Assembly: GCA_902806295.1 (NCBI GenBank)
Contig: CADCWB010000145.1
Span: 1-53,077 of the forward strand
Source of the DNA: an uncultured Sphingomonas sp.
GTDB lineage: Bacteria > Pseudomonadota > Alphaproteobacteria > Sphingomonadales > Sphingomonadaceae
Direction: 5' to 3'
Length of the DNA: 53,077 nucleotides
A model generated the notes under the pieces. That model was not told the origin of the DNA. It worked only from the letters and a program-made list of their open reading frames with translations, and did not search any database. The position numbers were made by a program, and so were the translations under genes. This document shows positions 36,066 to 44,082 of the stretch, one piece after another. Positions within the stretch are counted from its first letter, which is position 1. The number at the start of each line of letters is the position of its first letter.

Positions 36066-37345
36066 CCTGCGGAGCGCCGCTCGATCGTCGCCCCCACCGC
36101 GCTAAGCTTTTCTTCAAGCCGCTCATAGCCGCGGTCGAGGTGATAGACGCGCAACACTTCGGTTTCGCCTTCTGCGGCAAGGCCGGCCAGCACCAGGCTC
36201 ATGGAAGCGCGCAGATCGGTGGCCATCACCGCCGCCCCGGTGAGCTTGGACACACCATGAACGATGGCCGAGCGCCCGCGCACGTCGATGTTCGCGCCCA
36301 TCCGGCGCAACTCCGGCACGTGCATGTAGCGATTCTCGAAGATGGTCTCTTCGAGGAAGCTTTCACCATTGGCCATGCACAGCATCGCCATGAATTGTGC
36401 CTGCATGTCGGTGGCGAAGGCGGGGAACGGCGCGGTGGAGAGCGCAAGCGGCTTCATCTTGCCGTCGGCGGTGACTTTGATGCCCTTGTCGTGCAGTTCG
36501 ACGATCAGGCCGCAATGGGCCAGGGCACTGGTCGTCGCCAGCATGTCCTCCGCCCGCGCGCCGACCAGATCGATCGAGCCGCCCGTGATTCCGGCCGCGC
36601 AGGCGTAGCTGCCAGCCTCGATCCGGTCGGGCATGACGGCGTAGGTGCAGCCGTGCAGGCCTTCGACGCCATCGATGATCAGATGCGAGGAGCCGATACC
36701 GTCGATCTTGCCGCCCATGGCGACGAGCAGGTTGCAAAGGTCGACGATCTCGGGCTCGCGCGCGGCATTGAACAATTGGCTGCGACCTGTTGCGAGCACC
36801 GCGGCCATCAGTGCATTTTCCGTCGCACCGACGGACACGACCGGAAAGCTGTAGTCGCCACCCGAGATGCGACCGTTAGGCGCGGAGGCACGGACATAGC
36901 CCGCCGCGAGCTCGATCTCGGCCCCCATCGCCTCGAGCGCACGAAGGTGGAGGTCGATCGGCCGGTCGCCGATGGCACAGCCGCCAGGCAGGGAGACGGT
37001 CGCCTCGCCAGCCCGCGCCAGCATCGGTCCGAGCACCAGGATCGAGGCCCGCATCCGCCGAACCATGTCGTAGGGGGCGGTGGTGGATGTGATCTCGCGC
37101 GCTTGCAGGGTCATGCGGCGGCCGAACTCGCCGGGACGCATGGCATCGACCTTGGTCGACACGCCCAGCATGTTCATCAGGTGACCGAAGCTGTCGACGT
37201 CCGCCAGGCGTGGCAGGTTGGAGAGGGTAAGCCTGTCCTCCGTCAGCAGCGCGCAAGGCAGTAGTGTTAGGGCCGCGTTCTTGGCCCCGGAGATGGGGAT
37301 GACGCCTTCGAGCCGCTGGCCGCCCTGGATGTGTATCGAGTCCAT
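36062..37345 (-). CDS. murA: UDP-N-acetylglucosamine 1-carboxyvinyltransferase
   Basis: MurA adds enolpyruvate from PEP to UDP-GlcNAc in the first committed step of peptidoglycan synthesis. The 427-residue protein has ISGAKNAALTLLP at the N-terminus with the catalytic Lys and the PGGCAIGDRPIDLH loop with the catalytic Cys at residue 123, the target of fosfomycin. The C-terminal LRASMSLVLAGLAAEGET and RGYERLEEKLSAVGA are typical. It lies downstream of clpS (46-nt gap). Confidence 0.97.
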   Translation of the reverse strand: MDSIHIQGGQRLEGVIPISGAKNAALTLLPCALLTEDRLTLSNLPRLADVDSFGHLMNMLGVSTKVDAMRPGEFGRRMTLQAREITSTTAPYDMVRRMRASILVLGPMLARAGEATVSLPGGCAIGDRPIDLHLRALEAMGAEIELAAGYVRASAPNGRISGGDYSFPVVSVGATENALMAAVLATGRSQLFNAAREPEIVDLCNLLVAMGGKIDGIGSSHLIIDGVEGLHGCTYAVMPDRIEAGSYACAAGITGGSIDLVGARAEDMLATTSALAHCGLIVELHDKGIKVTADGKMKPLALSTAPFPAFATDMQAQFMAMLCMANGESFLEETIFENRYMHVPELRRMGANIDVRGRSAIVHGVSKLTGAAVMATDLRASMSLVLAGLAAEGETEVLRVYHLDRGYERLEEKLSAVGATIERRSAG

Positions 37346-37391
37346 CGGGGGCGTTTAGAGGGTCGTCGCAGGGGTGCAATCCCCTGGCGGG

Positions 37392-37751
37392 TCAGGCCTT
37401 CTCAAGCGTGCATTGAAGGGGGTGCTGGTTCTCGCGTGCGAAGTCGGTGACCTGGCTGACCTTGGTCTCCGCGACTTCATAGGTGAAGACGCCACAAACG
37501 CCGACACCCTTCTGATGCACTTGGAGCATGACTCGCGTCGCATCCTCGATGCTCATCGAGAAGAAGCGCTGAAGGCACAGAACGACAAATTCCATGGGAG
37601 TATAATCGTCATTCAGCATCAGCACTTTGTAGTTGCTGGGCTTGCGCGTGCGTGGCCGCGTGCGGGTAACGACCCCACGCTCGATCTCCTCGATGCCATC
37701 GCCCTTGCCTGGCGAATCGTCTTCGGGCCCCATGTCTATCCGCTCAATCAT
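37392..37751 (-). CDS. clpS: ATP-dependent Clp protease adaptor ClpS
   Basis: ClpS hands N-end-rule substrates to ClpAP. The 119-residue protein has the peptide-binding signature VLMLNDDYTPMEFVV at about residues 43-57 and the following helix LCLQRFFSMSIEDATRVMLQVHQKG. The C-terminal VAETKVSQVTDFARENQHPL is standard. The N-terminal 40 residues are a polar extension of the length common in alphaproteobacteria. Confidence 0.95.
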   Translation of the reverse strand: MIERIDMGPEDDSPGKGDGIEEIERGVVTRTRPRTRKPSNYKVLMLNDDYTPMEFVVLCLQRFFSMSIEDATRVMLQVHQKGVGVCGVFTYEVAETKVSQVTDFARENQHPLQCTLEKA

Positions 37752-37823
37752 CGTTCGCCCCGATATGGCATGCCGCTAGCGCTTGCCAAGGCAGGTCGCT
37801 CCGCTTGCGTGCCGCGCAGATGC

Positions 37824-37862
37824 AAAAAGACGGCCGCCTTCGCAAAGGAAGGCGGCCGTCCC
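37824..37862 (-). terminator. Intrinsic terminator of the phasin gene
   Basis: GACGGCCGCCTT (37829-37840) and AAGGCGGCCGTC (37849-37860) form a perfect 12-bp stem. On the minus strand it is followed by TTTTT, 25 nt past the phasin stop. Confidence 0.9.
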
Positions 37863-37886
37863 GTAGCCTGACAGAAGGAGGAGAGG

Positions 37887-38561
37887 TCAGGCAGAAAGCT
37901 CGTTCAGCTTCTCGGCGTTGAGCGCAGCGCGGGTCGAGAGCGGCTGGAAAGCCTCCCCGGCCAGCTTGACCATCGATTCGGCGAGGCGGCTGCTCTCGGC
38001 GATCATGCGGTCGAACTGAGTGCGGGCAATCTCGCCCTGCAGCTGAAAGAACTCGGTCGGCGAACCGGCTTCGGTCAGCGTCTTGGCCTGAGCGGCAACC
38101 TGCTCCAGGTTTTCGCGGGTGCGAGCCAGAGCGTCCTGACCCAGGGTCTGGGCACCGGCAGCGGCGATCTTCGAGGTCTCCACCAGCGCCTCGACGTTGG
38201 CACGGGTCAGCTCGACCACATCACCAGCAACCTTCTGGCTCTTCTCGACCAGCTGCTGGCCGCGCTCGCCGGCGTCGGCGAACAGGCTCTGAAACTTGTC
38301 GGCGCCCGGCAGGGCCGAGGTGTTGGCGAAGCTGTTCATCCAGTTGGTTGCATCGAAATTCATGGGCTTGTCCTTGGCTGGGGCCGGGGAAGCGGCCGGT
38401 TGGGTCTTCGGAGCCGAGTTGACGGCCTTGCGGGCGCGCGGCTTGCGCTCGGTCTTGACGCGGCGGGCGTTGACCTGCTTCACGGCCGCGACCACTTCGG
38501 GCTGCATCTCCGCTTCGGTATGCGGGGCGTGCGCTTCGGCGGTGTTGATCTGGTCGTCCAT
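37887..38561 (-). CDS. phaP: Phasin family protein (PHA granule-associated)
   Basis: A 224-residue phasin. The N-terminal 75 residues are Pro-, Ala- and Lys-rich (PRARKAVNSAPKTQPA). From about residue 70 a helical phasin domain follows: FDATNWMNSF, FQSLFADAGERGQQLVEK, and SPTEFFQLQGEIARTQFDRM. Phasins coat polyhydroxyalkanoate granules, matching phaC in the window. ATG 38561 is chosen over a longer open frame because the promoter and operator-like repeats lie at 38584-38620, upstream of it. Confidence 0.92.
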   Translation of the reverse strand: MDDQINTAEAHAPHTEAEMQPEVVAAVKQVNARRVKTERKPRARKAVNSAPKTQPAASPAPAKDKPMNFDATNWMNSFANTSALPGADKFQSLFADAGERGQQLVEKSQKVAGDVVELTRANVEALVETSKIAAAGAQTLGQDALARTRENLEQVAAQAKTLTEAGSPTEFFQLQGEIARTQFDRMIAESSRLAESMVKLAGEAFQPLSTRAALNAEKLNELSA

Positions 38562-38583
38562 CGGTCTGCCTGTTTTGTTATGC

Positions 38584-38620
38584 TGCACTGCACAATATAG
38601 TGCGGTGCACAAGATTTCAA
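38584..38620 (-). promoter_or_regulatory. Phasin promoter with tandem TGC-rich operator-like repeats
   Basis: On the minus strand TTGAAA (38620-38615), a 17-nt spacer and TATTGT (38597-38592) form a sigma-70-type promoter. Read on the plus strand, TGCACTGCACAA (38584-38595) and TGCGGTGCACAA (38601-38612) are two direct repeats, 17 nt apart, covering the -10 and the spacer. Their TGC-rich sequence and position fit repression by PhaR, known to control phasin genes in other alphaproteobacteria. Confidence 0.65.
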
Positions 38621-38677
38621 GTCCTATCTCGCGGGTGCAGCATTGACGTGCGGAGCGCGGCTGCGGCAAGAGCGCGC

Positions 38678-39316
38678 ATGGACCAGTCACTCCGCACCCG
38701 TCGCGGTCTCCTGATCGTTCTCTCCTCGCCATCCGGTGCCGGCAAATCGACCATCTCCCGCATGCTGCTGGAGGCGGACCGGGAGGTCACCATCTCGGTG
38801 TCGGCAACCACCCGACCAATGCGCCCGGGCGAAGTGGACGACCGTGATTATCATTTCGTGGAAGAGCAGGAGTTTGATCGGCTGATCGCCGAAGGCGAGT
38901 TCGTCGAGTGGGCACCGGTGTTCGACTATCGTTACGGGACTCCCAAGGCGCCGGTAAAGGCTGCGCTCAAGGCCGGCAGCGACATCCTGTTCGACATCGA
39001 CTGGCAGGGGACGCAGCAGCTGCATGCCGCGATGGGCGAAGATCTGGTGCGGATTTTTATCCTGCCGCCGTCGATCGGCGAGCTGGAGCGGCGTCTCCGA
39101 GGTCGCGGCACCGACAGCGAGGATGTGATCCACAGCCGGATGCAGCGCGCCGCCAGCGAGATCAGCCATTGGGCCGAATATGATTACGTGCTCATCAACA
39201 AGGATACGGCCGAGTGCCTCGCCCAGGTGCAGGCGATTGTCGCGGCCGAGCGGCTGAAGCGACAGCGTCAATTGGGACTGGTGCCATTCGTGCGCGACTT
39301 GGTGTCGGGACGCTAG
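38678..39316 (+). CDS. gmk: Guanylate kinase
   Basis: Guanylate kinase phosphorylates GMP to GDP. The 212-residue protein has the P-loop SPSGAGKST at about 17-25, VSATTRPMRPGEVDDRDYHFV for GMP binding, YRYGTPKAPV and LFDIDWQGTQQL, and a normal length. The frame extends upstream, but ATG 38678 gives the family N-terminus. It shares a CTAG double stop with the convergent ATP12-type gene. Confidence 0.97.
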   Translation: MDQSLRTRRGLLIVLSSPSGAGKSTISRMLLEADREVTISVSATTRPMRPGEVDDRDYHFVEEQEFDRLIAEGEFVEWAPVFDYRYGTPKAPVKAALKAGSDILFDIDWQGTQQLHAAMGEDLVRIFILPPSIGELERRLRGRGTDSEDVIHSRMQRAASEISHWAEYDYVLINKDTAECLAQVQAIVAAERLKRQRQLGLVPFVRDLVSGR

Positions 39317-40005
39317 CTCAGCAAAACGAGGAAGCGCGCTGCGGCCATGAAGTCGGCACGGCGGTTCTCGAGGGCTAGCTCGGCCTCCGCATCGCTGCCC
39401 CACTTCTCGAGCTGCCAAGTGTCGTCCACGGTGAGCGCGGTCCAGCCGTCTATCGGTGACAACTCGCCCCCAAGCACCGCGAGCGCCGCGACCAGCGAGC
39501 CGCCGATGGTGACCAGCGGCGACAGGGCCGCGAGGCGAAACGGGTCAAGGGTGGTAACTGCATGACTGAGTTGCGCCACGGTTGCGGGCGGCTGGGGCAC
39601 GAAAGTGATCCCGCTGGTTACTGTGAAATCGATGTCGTAGCGTCGCCGGGCCCACTGCAGCAGCGGATCCCAGGCGGCGGCCTGACGATCGATCAGCGGC
39701 TGTGGTGAGTCGGCGCGGTAGGTGAGGAGGTCGCCTTCTGCGTAGCGGGCGAGGGTGGCGGCAAACGCCTCGGGGTTGGGCTGGACGCGATCGATCGCCG
39801 CGTTGGCGAGGCCCGTCAGCGGCATGGCGCGGGGGTCGATCGTCTCGCCGACCAATTGCCATTCCTCGGCGATGGCTCGGGCCAATGGCTCGCTTGCCAC
39901 TTGCAGCAGGGAACGGGCGGGCGTCCGCACCGGACGGCCGTCGAGGGCGACGCCCCAATAGGTGCCATCGGAGGTCGCCTCCGCAGTCGTCCAGAAACGC
40001 TTCAT
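39313..40005 (-). CDS. ATP12-family F1-ATPase assembly chaperone
   Basis: A 230-residue ATP12 family protein. In mitochondria ATP12 binds the F1 alpha subunit during assembly, and alphaproteobacteria keep the same family. Signatures are WGVALDGRPVRTPAR at residues 17-31, LARAIAEEWQ, RAMPLTGLANAAIDR and DLLTYRADSP. It lies at the end of the leftward RluA-HAD-small protein set, a context seen in other sphingomonads. Confidence 0.94.
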   Translation of the reverse strand: MKRFWTTAEATSDGTYWGVALDGRPVRTPARSLLQVASEPLARAIAEEWQLVGETIDPRAMPLTGLANAAIDRVQPNPEAFAATLARYAEGDLLTYRADSPQPLIDRQAAAWDPLLQWARRRYDIDFTVTSGITFVPQPPATVAQLSHAVTTLDPFRLAALSPLVTIGGSLVAALAVLGGELSPIDGWTALTVDDTWQLEKWGSDAEAELALENRRADFMAAARFLVLLS

Positions 40006-40012
40006 CGGACGG

Positions 40013-40222
40013 CTAAACGCGGGTGATGCGCTTAAGGATCTTGGGCGCCAGCACCGCTTCGGCCAGCCCCGCGAAAGCGATCGGAATGCCGAGGATCGGC
40101 AGCCCGCCTGGACGGATCGGATCGCCGAAGCCGATCCACAGACCCAGGAAGAAGAGTGCCAGGCCGCTTAGCCGAAGCGCCATGAAGATGTGAAAGCGCT
40201 TCTTGTCTGCGGCTTCATTCAT
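40013..40222 (-). CDS. Small two-TM membrane protein
   Basis: A 69-residue protein with two hydrophobic helices, HIFMALRLSGLALFFLGLWIG and PILGIPIAFAGLAEAVLA, and a basic C-terminus (PKILKRITRV). ATG 40222 lies 7 nt after GGGAG, inside the end of the HAD gene (8-nt overlap). It sits between the phosphatase and the ATP12-type gene. Function unknown. Confidence 0.75.
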   Translation of the reverse strand: MNEAADKKRFHIFMALRLSGLALFFLGLWIGFGDPIRPGGLPILGIPIAFAGLAEAVLAPKILKRITRV

Positions 40223-40892
40223 CGACTCGCTCCCCAATCAACGACGTGGCGAGCGCCAGCACCTCATTCGGGGCGCGGGCGAGGACGTCGGCGCCGCCCA
40301 GCTTGAGCTCGGCGCCATCATGGTAGCCCCACAGGGCTCCGATGGCCTTCGCGCCCGCGTTCTTGGCCATACCCATGTCCCACCCGGTATCGCCGATCAC
40401 CACGGTTTGCGCGGCCTCGGCCCCGGCCTCCTGCATCGCGGCCAAGGCCATCGCCGGGTGCGGCTTGGACGGATGCCGGTCGGCGGTCTGGAGCGAGACG
40501 AAGCGACCATGAAGCTCATGCCCGGTGAGGCAATGATGCAAGCCACGGTCCGACTTGCCGGTGGCGACCGCCAGCAACCAGCCGTCGGCTTCGAACGCAT
40601 CAAGCAATGGCAGGATGCCGTCGAATAAGGGTTCCTCCACCTGTCCCCGCGCGCGCAATCCAATGAAGACATCGCGGTAGGTGGCGGCCAGTGCGGCATG
40701 TTCCGCGGCACCGGCCTCAGGAGCAAGAAACGCCATCGCCTCGTTAAGGCTGAGGCCAACGACGCGCTTGGCTTCCGGTTGGGGCGGCACCGCGCGATCA
40801 TGCCGCGCGAACGCCTCGCTCAAGGCGAAATGGATCGTGTGGCCGCTGTCGACCAGCGTGCCGTCGCAGTCGAAGACGGCCAGGCGGGTCAA
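40215..40892 (-). CDS. HAD-IA family hydrolase (phosphoglycolate phosphatase-like)
   Basis: A 225-residue HAD-superfamily phosphatase. The nucleophile motif VFDCDGTLVDS is at residues 6-16, LAVATGKSDRG is motif II, SKPHPAM provides the Lys of motif III and VIGDTGWDMGMAKNAG the acidic motif IV. It starts with TTG 40892, overlapping the stop of the pseudouridine synthase (TTGA), so the two are coupled. Phosphoglycolate is a plausible substrate, but not shown by sequence. Confidence 0.9.
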   Translation of the reverse strand: MTRLAVFDCDGTLVDSGHTIHFALSEAFARHDRAVPPQPEAKRVVGLSLNEAMAFLAPEAGAAEHAALAATYRDVFIGLRARGQVEEPLFDGILPLLDAFEADGWLLAVATGKSDRGLHHCLTGHELHGRFVSLQTADRHPSKPHPAMALAAMQEAGAEAAQTVVIGDTGWDMGMAKNAGAKAIGALWGYHDGAELKLGGADVLARAPNEVLALATSLIGERVDE

Positions 40893-42013
40893 CGGCGCCG
40901 GCCCTGCGGCTTGGTCGGCTTACCGTCGCCGCCGCGGGAGCGCCGCTCGCCCTTGCGAGCCTTGCGGGCCGTCTTGGCCGCGGCTGCGGCGCGCCGGGCG
41001 CGGATCTCGGGCAGCTTGGCCGGGTCCGGATTGTCGAGCGGCATATTGTCGCCGGCCATCGGCTCGAACCCCAGAGTATTGAGGCTTTCAGCAACGTGCG
41101 ATGGCAGCTCGGCGGTCACGTCGATGACCTGCTTGTTGGGAGCGTCGATCCGGAGCCGCCGGGCATGAAGGTGCATCTTGCGACTGATCCCGCCGGTCAG
41201 GAACGCCTCCGCCCCGCCGTACTTCGCATCGCCGACGATCGGGTGGCCGAGCGCCGCCATGTGCGCGCGCAGCTGGTGCGTGCGGCCGGTAAGCGGCTGA
41301 AGCTCCATCCAGGCTGCGCGGTTGCCGGCGTGATCGACCATTCGCCAGCGAGTGCGGGCGGGCTGGCCCTCCTCCTCGTCGACATGCATCTTCTCGCCCC
41401 CCGTCCCCGGCTGCTTGGCTAGCGGCAGGTCGATCAGGCCCTCCTCGAGCGAGGGCACTCCGACGACCAGCGCCCAGTAGACCTTGCGCGCCGTGCGGCC
41501 GGAAAAGCTCTTGGAAAAATAGGCGGCCGCGCGGGCGGAGCGGGCGACCAGCAGTACCCCGCTGGTATCCTTGTCGAGGCGATGAACCAGCTTGGGCCGA
41601 TTGCCCTCCTGGTCGGCGAGACCATCGAGCAGGCGGTCGAGGTGCTGGTTGGTCTTGGTCCCGCCCTGCGTCGCCAACCCCGGCGGCTTGTTGAGCACGA
41701 AGGCGTCGGGGGTGGTCGCGATTACCATCTCCTGCACATAGGACTGCTCATCGGGCGTGAGCGGGACAATGTGCTTCTGCGGACGCGCTGTCTGGACTGG
41801 AGCGGCTTCGGCCGGCGGTACGCGCAGGGTCTGGCCGGTCTCGATCCGGTCCCCCGGAGTGGCACGCTTGCCGTCGATCCGCAGTTGGCCGATGCGAGCC
41901 CAGCGGGACACGATGTTGAAGCTGGTATCCGGCAGGTGCCGCTTGAACCAGCGGTCGAGTCGAATGCCGTCGTCGTCCTCGGAAACAGTGAAGGTGCGCT
42001 CGTCGCTGGTCAT
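40889..42013 (-). CDS. rluC: RluA-family 23S rRNA pseudouridine synthase (RluC-like)
   Basis: A 374-residue pseudouridine synthase. An N-terminal S4 RNA-binding domain (RLDRWFKRHLPDTSFNIVSRWARIGQLRIDG) precedes the catalytic domain, where HRLDKDTSGVLLVARSA holds the catalytic Asp and GRTHQLRAHMAALGHPIVGD is a second signature. The C-terminal 60 residues are rich in Arg, Lys and Ala and look disordered (AARKARKGERRSRGGDG). The S4 domain and general arrangement fit RluC; target positions are an inference. Confidence 0.92.
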   Translation of the reverse strand: MTSDERTFTVSEDDDGIRLDRWFKRHLPDTSFNIVSRWARIGQLRIDGKRATPGDRIETGQTLRVPPAEAAPVQTARPQKHIVPLTPDEQSYVQEMVIATTPDAFVLNKPPGLATQGGTKTNQHLDRLLDGLADQEGNRPKLVHRLDKDTSGVLLVARSARAAAYFSKSFSGRTARKVYWALVVGVPSLEEGLIDLPLAKQPGTGGEKMHVDEEEGQPARTRWRMVDHAGNRAAWMELQPLTGRTHQLRAHMAALGHPIVGDAKYGGAEAFLTGGISRKMHLHARRLRIDAPNKQVIDVTAELPSHVAESLNTLGFEPMAGDNMPLDNPDPAKLPEIRARRAAAAAKTARKARKGERRSRGGDGKPTKPQGRRR

Positions 42014-42022
42014 GCGCGCGCC

Positions 42023-42766
42023 CTAGCCGCTGGGAAGAAGCTTCGCAAAGCGCATGGACGTCCGTTCGTAGCCGAGTCGGCGGTAGAAGGCGTGCGCCCC
42101 GCTCAAGCGATCGTTGCTCGTGACCTCGATCAGCCCGCAGCCGCCCGCGGCGAGCCGGCGCTCGGCTTCCTCGACCAGCTGTCGGCCGAGGCCCTGCCGC
42201 TGCGCCAGCTCCGCCACGATCAGTACGGTGATCCGACCGACTGGTGAGGGCCGGTGAGGAGGAAGCGACTTGGCGCTTCCGCAGACGGCGAGCACCTCCG
42301 GCCCGCGGGCGATCACCAGTACCGGCAGACCTTCGTCCGCCAGCATCTCAAGGTTGCGAGCGACGTCGGCTGGATCAATCTTGTGGCCCAGCATTGCAAA
42401 CAGAGCGGCAAGCTGCGCAGCATCGGCGCGCACGGCCTCACGCAACTCCGGCTGTGGCTCAGGTTCAGGTGCTAGGTCAGCAGGGGAGGCGGTCACCGCG
42501 GCACGTTTGCGCTTCGGCCGGGACTCGCCGACGCTCTTCAGCGATGCCTTCCAATCACCTGTCTCGGCACCCCGAAGGTGATCCGCGATAGCCTCGGCAT
42601 CGGCGGTGGGCGTCTTGCCGACGATGCCGAACACGGGTTGTCCAGCGCTGTCGGCCAACCCGAAAAGGCCGAAGCCCGGCTTGCCCGGCGTGCGCACGCG
42701 CGAGCGGACGAGCTTCAGGCCGCGATTGCGCGCCATATCCGCCAAATCATCGGCCGCCAGGCTCAT
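42023..42766 (-). CDS. GNAT acetyltransferase with N-terminal extra domain
   Basis: A 247-residue protein whose C-terminal half (about 105-247) is a GNAT acetyltransferase: ELREAVRADAAQLAALF, then VAELAQRQGLGRQLVEEAERR with the acetyl-CoA loop and YRRLGYERTSMRFAK at the end. Residues 1-75 are a separate small domain of unknown type (RNRGLKLVRSRVRTPGKPGFG) joined by a Pro- and Glu-rich linker. The substrate is unknown. The start overlaps the DUF445 stop (ATGA). Confidence 0.87.
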   Translation of the reverse strand: MSLAADDLADMARNRGLKLVRSRVRTPGKPGFGLFGLADSAGQPVFGIVGKTPTADAEAIADHLRGAETGDWKASLKSVGESRPKRKRAAVTASPADLAPEPEPQPELREAVRADAAQLAALFAMLGHKIDPADVARNLEMLADEGLPVLVIARGPEVLAVCGSAKSLPPHRPSPVGRITVLIVAELAQRQGLGRQLVEEAERRLAAGGCGLIEVTSNDRLSGAHAFYRRLGYERTSMRFAKLLPSG

Positions 42767-44082
42767 AACGCATCGATGACGTGCAGAACGAGGCCGACCA
42801 GCCCGCCGACGATCGTGCCATTGATCCGGATATATTGCAGGTCTCGGCCGACGGCAGCCTCCAGCCGGTTGGTGATGGTTCGGGCGTCCCAGCTGCGCAC
42901 CGTGTCGCTGACCAGCTTGACGATGGAGCCACCATAGCTCGCCGCCATGCCGGCAACCGCGCGCCGGGCGAACTGGTTGACGGCGGCGCGAATCCGCTCG
43001 TCGCGTTCGAGCGTGGCGCCCATCGACTGGAGCACTTCGCCGAGCTTGCCGGCCATCACCGCATCCGGATTACGGGCCGCGGCGATCACCGCGGCGCGGC
43101 CCTTCTGCCAGAGCGTATCCAGCCACTGCGCAACCGAGGTGTTGGACAGCAGGTCGTCCTTCCATCCTTCCACCCGGGCGCGGGTCTCGGCGTTGTGCTG
43201 AAGGTCGTGACCGAGCTCCACCAGCGCCACCTCCATCTTCAGCCGAACCGGGTGAACGGGGTCGGTGCTCATCTCCAGCGTCAGCTTGCGGAGCCCATCG
43301 ATGATCGAGTCGGCAAGTTTCTCGTCGAGGCTGGCGAGGCGCAGGATCCAACTGGCGCGGCGCCGCACCATGTCGCGGATCAGGCTTTCGTTGGCGTCCA
43401 GCGCGCGGGCGAGGGCGCGGATCGCCGCCTCCAACATCGGCACGTGACGATCTTCGGCGACGGCCGAAGCCAAGGCCTTGCCGAGCACCGGGGCGACTTC
43501 GGCAGCCCGGAGGCGCGAGGAAATGGCGGTCTTGACGATGCCGCCCAACCGCTCGTCATCCAGCGCCTCGAAGATGTCGCCGATCAATCTGCTGGCGCCC
43601 TGGCGAATGCGGGAGCGGGTGTCGGCCCCGCCGGCGGGCACCTGCAGGAAGCGGCCGGCCGCGCCGGCGACGTCCATGCTCCGCATCCGCCGAGCCACGA
43701 CGGGTGCAACCAGGAAATTGTCTCTCAGGAACTGGGCCAGCGTTTCGCCAATCCGGTCCTTGTTCCTGGGGATGATGGCCGTGTGGGGGATCGGCAGGCC
43801 GAGCGGATGACGAAACAGGGCCGTGACCGCGAACCAATCGGCCAAGCCGCCGACCATGGCCGCTTCGGCGAACGCCTTGACGTAGGCCAGCCCCGGGTAG
43901 GTCGGCTCCAGCGCACGGGCGGTGAAGAAAATGGCCGCCATCACCACCAGCAAGCCGGTCGCCACCAACTTCATCCCGGCAGCGCCGGGCTGCACGGGAT
44001 TGAAGCGGGTCAGGGGACCTCGGGCAGGTGAGGGGGCGCGGTTCATCGTCTGATCAATAGACGAGCCGCGCCGCAGGTTCAC
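42763..44082 (-). CDS. DUF445 family membrane-associated protein
   Basis: A 439-residue DUF445 protein. One helix near the N-terminus (LVATGLLVVMAAIFFTARA) and a C-terminal helix (GTIVGGLVGLVLHVIDAL) bracket a long, mostly helical body. FAEAAMVGGLADWFAVTALFRHPLGLPIPHTAIIPRNKDRIG is the conserved block near the N-terminus. The function is not known. GTG 44082 overlaps the RND pump stop (GTGA); ATG 44046 would give a protein 12 residues shorter. Confidence 0.88.
   Translation of the reverse strand: MNLRRGSSIDQTMNRAPSPARGPLTRFNPVQPGAAGMKLVATGLLVVMAAIFFTARALEPTYPGLAYVKAFAEAAMVGGLADWFAVTALFRHPLGLPIPHTAIIPRNKDRIGETLAQFLRDNFLVAPVVARRMRSMDVAGAAGRFLQVPAGGADTRSRIRQGASRLIGDIFEALDDERLGGIVKTAISSRLRAAEVAPVLGKALASAVAEDRHVPMLEAAIRALARALDANESLIRDMVRRRASWILRLASLDEKLADSIIDGLRKLTLEMSTDPVHPVRLKMEVALVELGHDLQHNAETRARVEGWKDDLLSNTSVAQWLDTLWQKGRAAVIAAARNPDAVMAGKLGEVLQSMGATLERDERIRAAVNQFARRAVAGMAASYGGSIVKLVSDTVRSWDARTITNRLEAAVGRDLQYIRINGTIVGGLVGLVLHVIDAL

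Noticed and set aside
37369..37386. Hairpin CAGGGG-TGCAAT-CCCCTG between clpS and murA as a terminator
   Set aside because: The stem is only 6 bp and no T-run follows on the minus strand, the direction of both genes.
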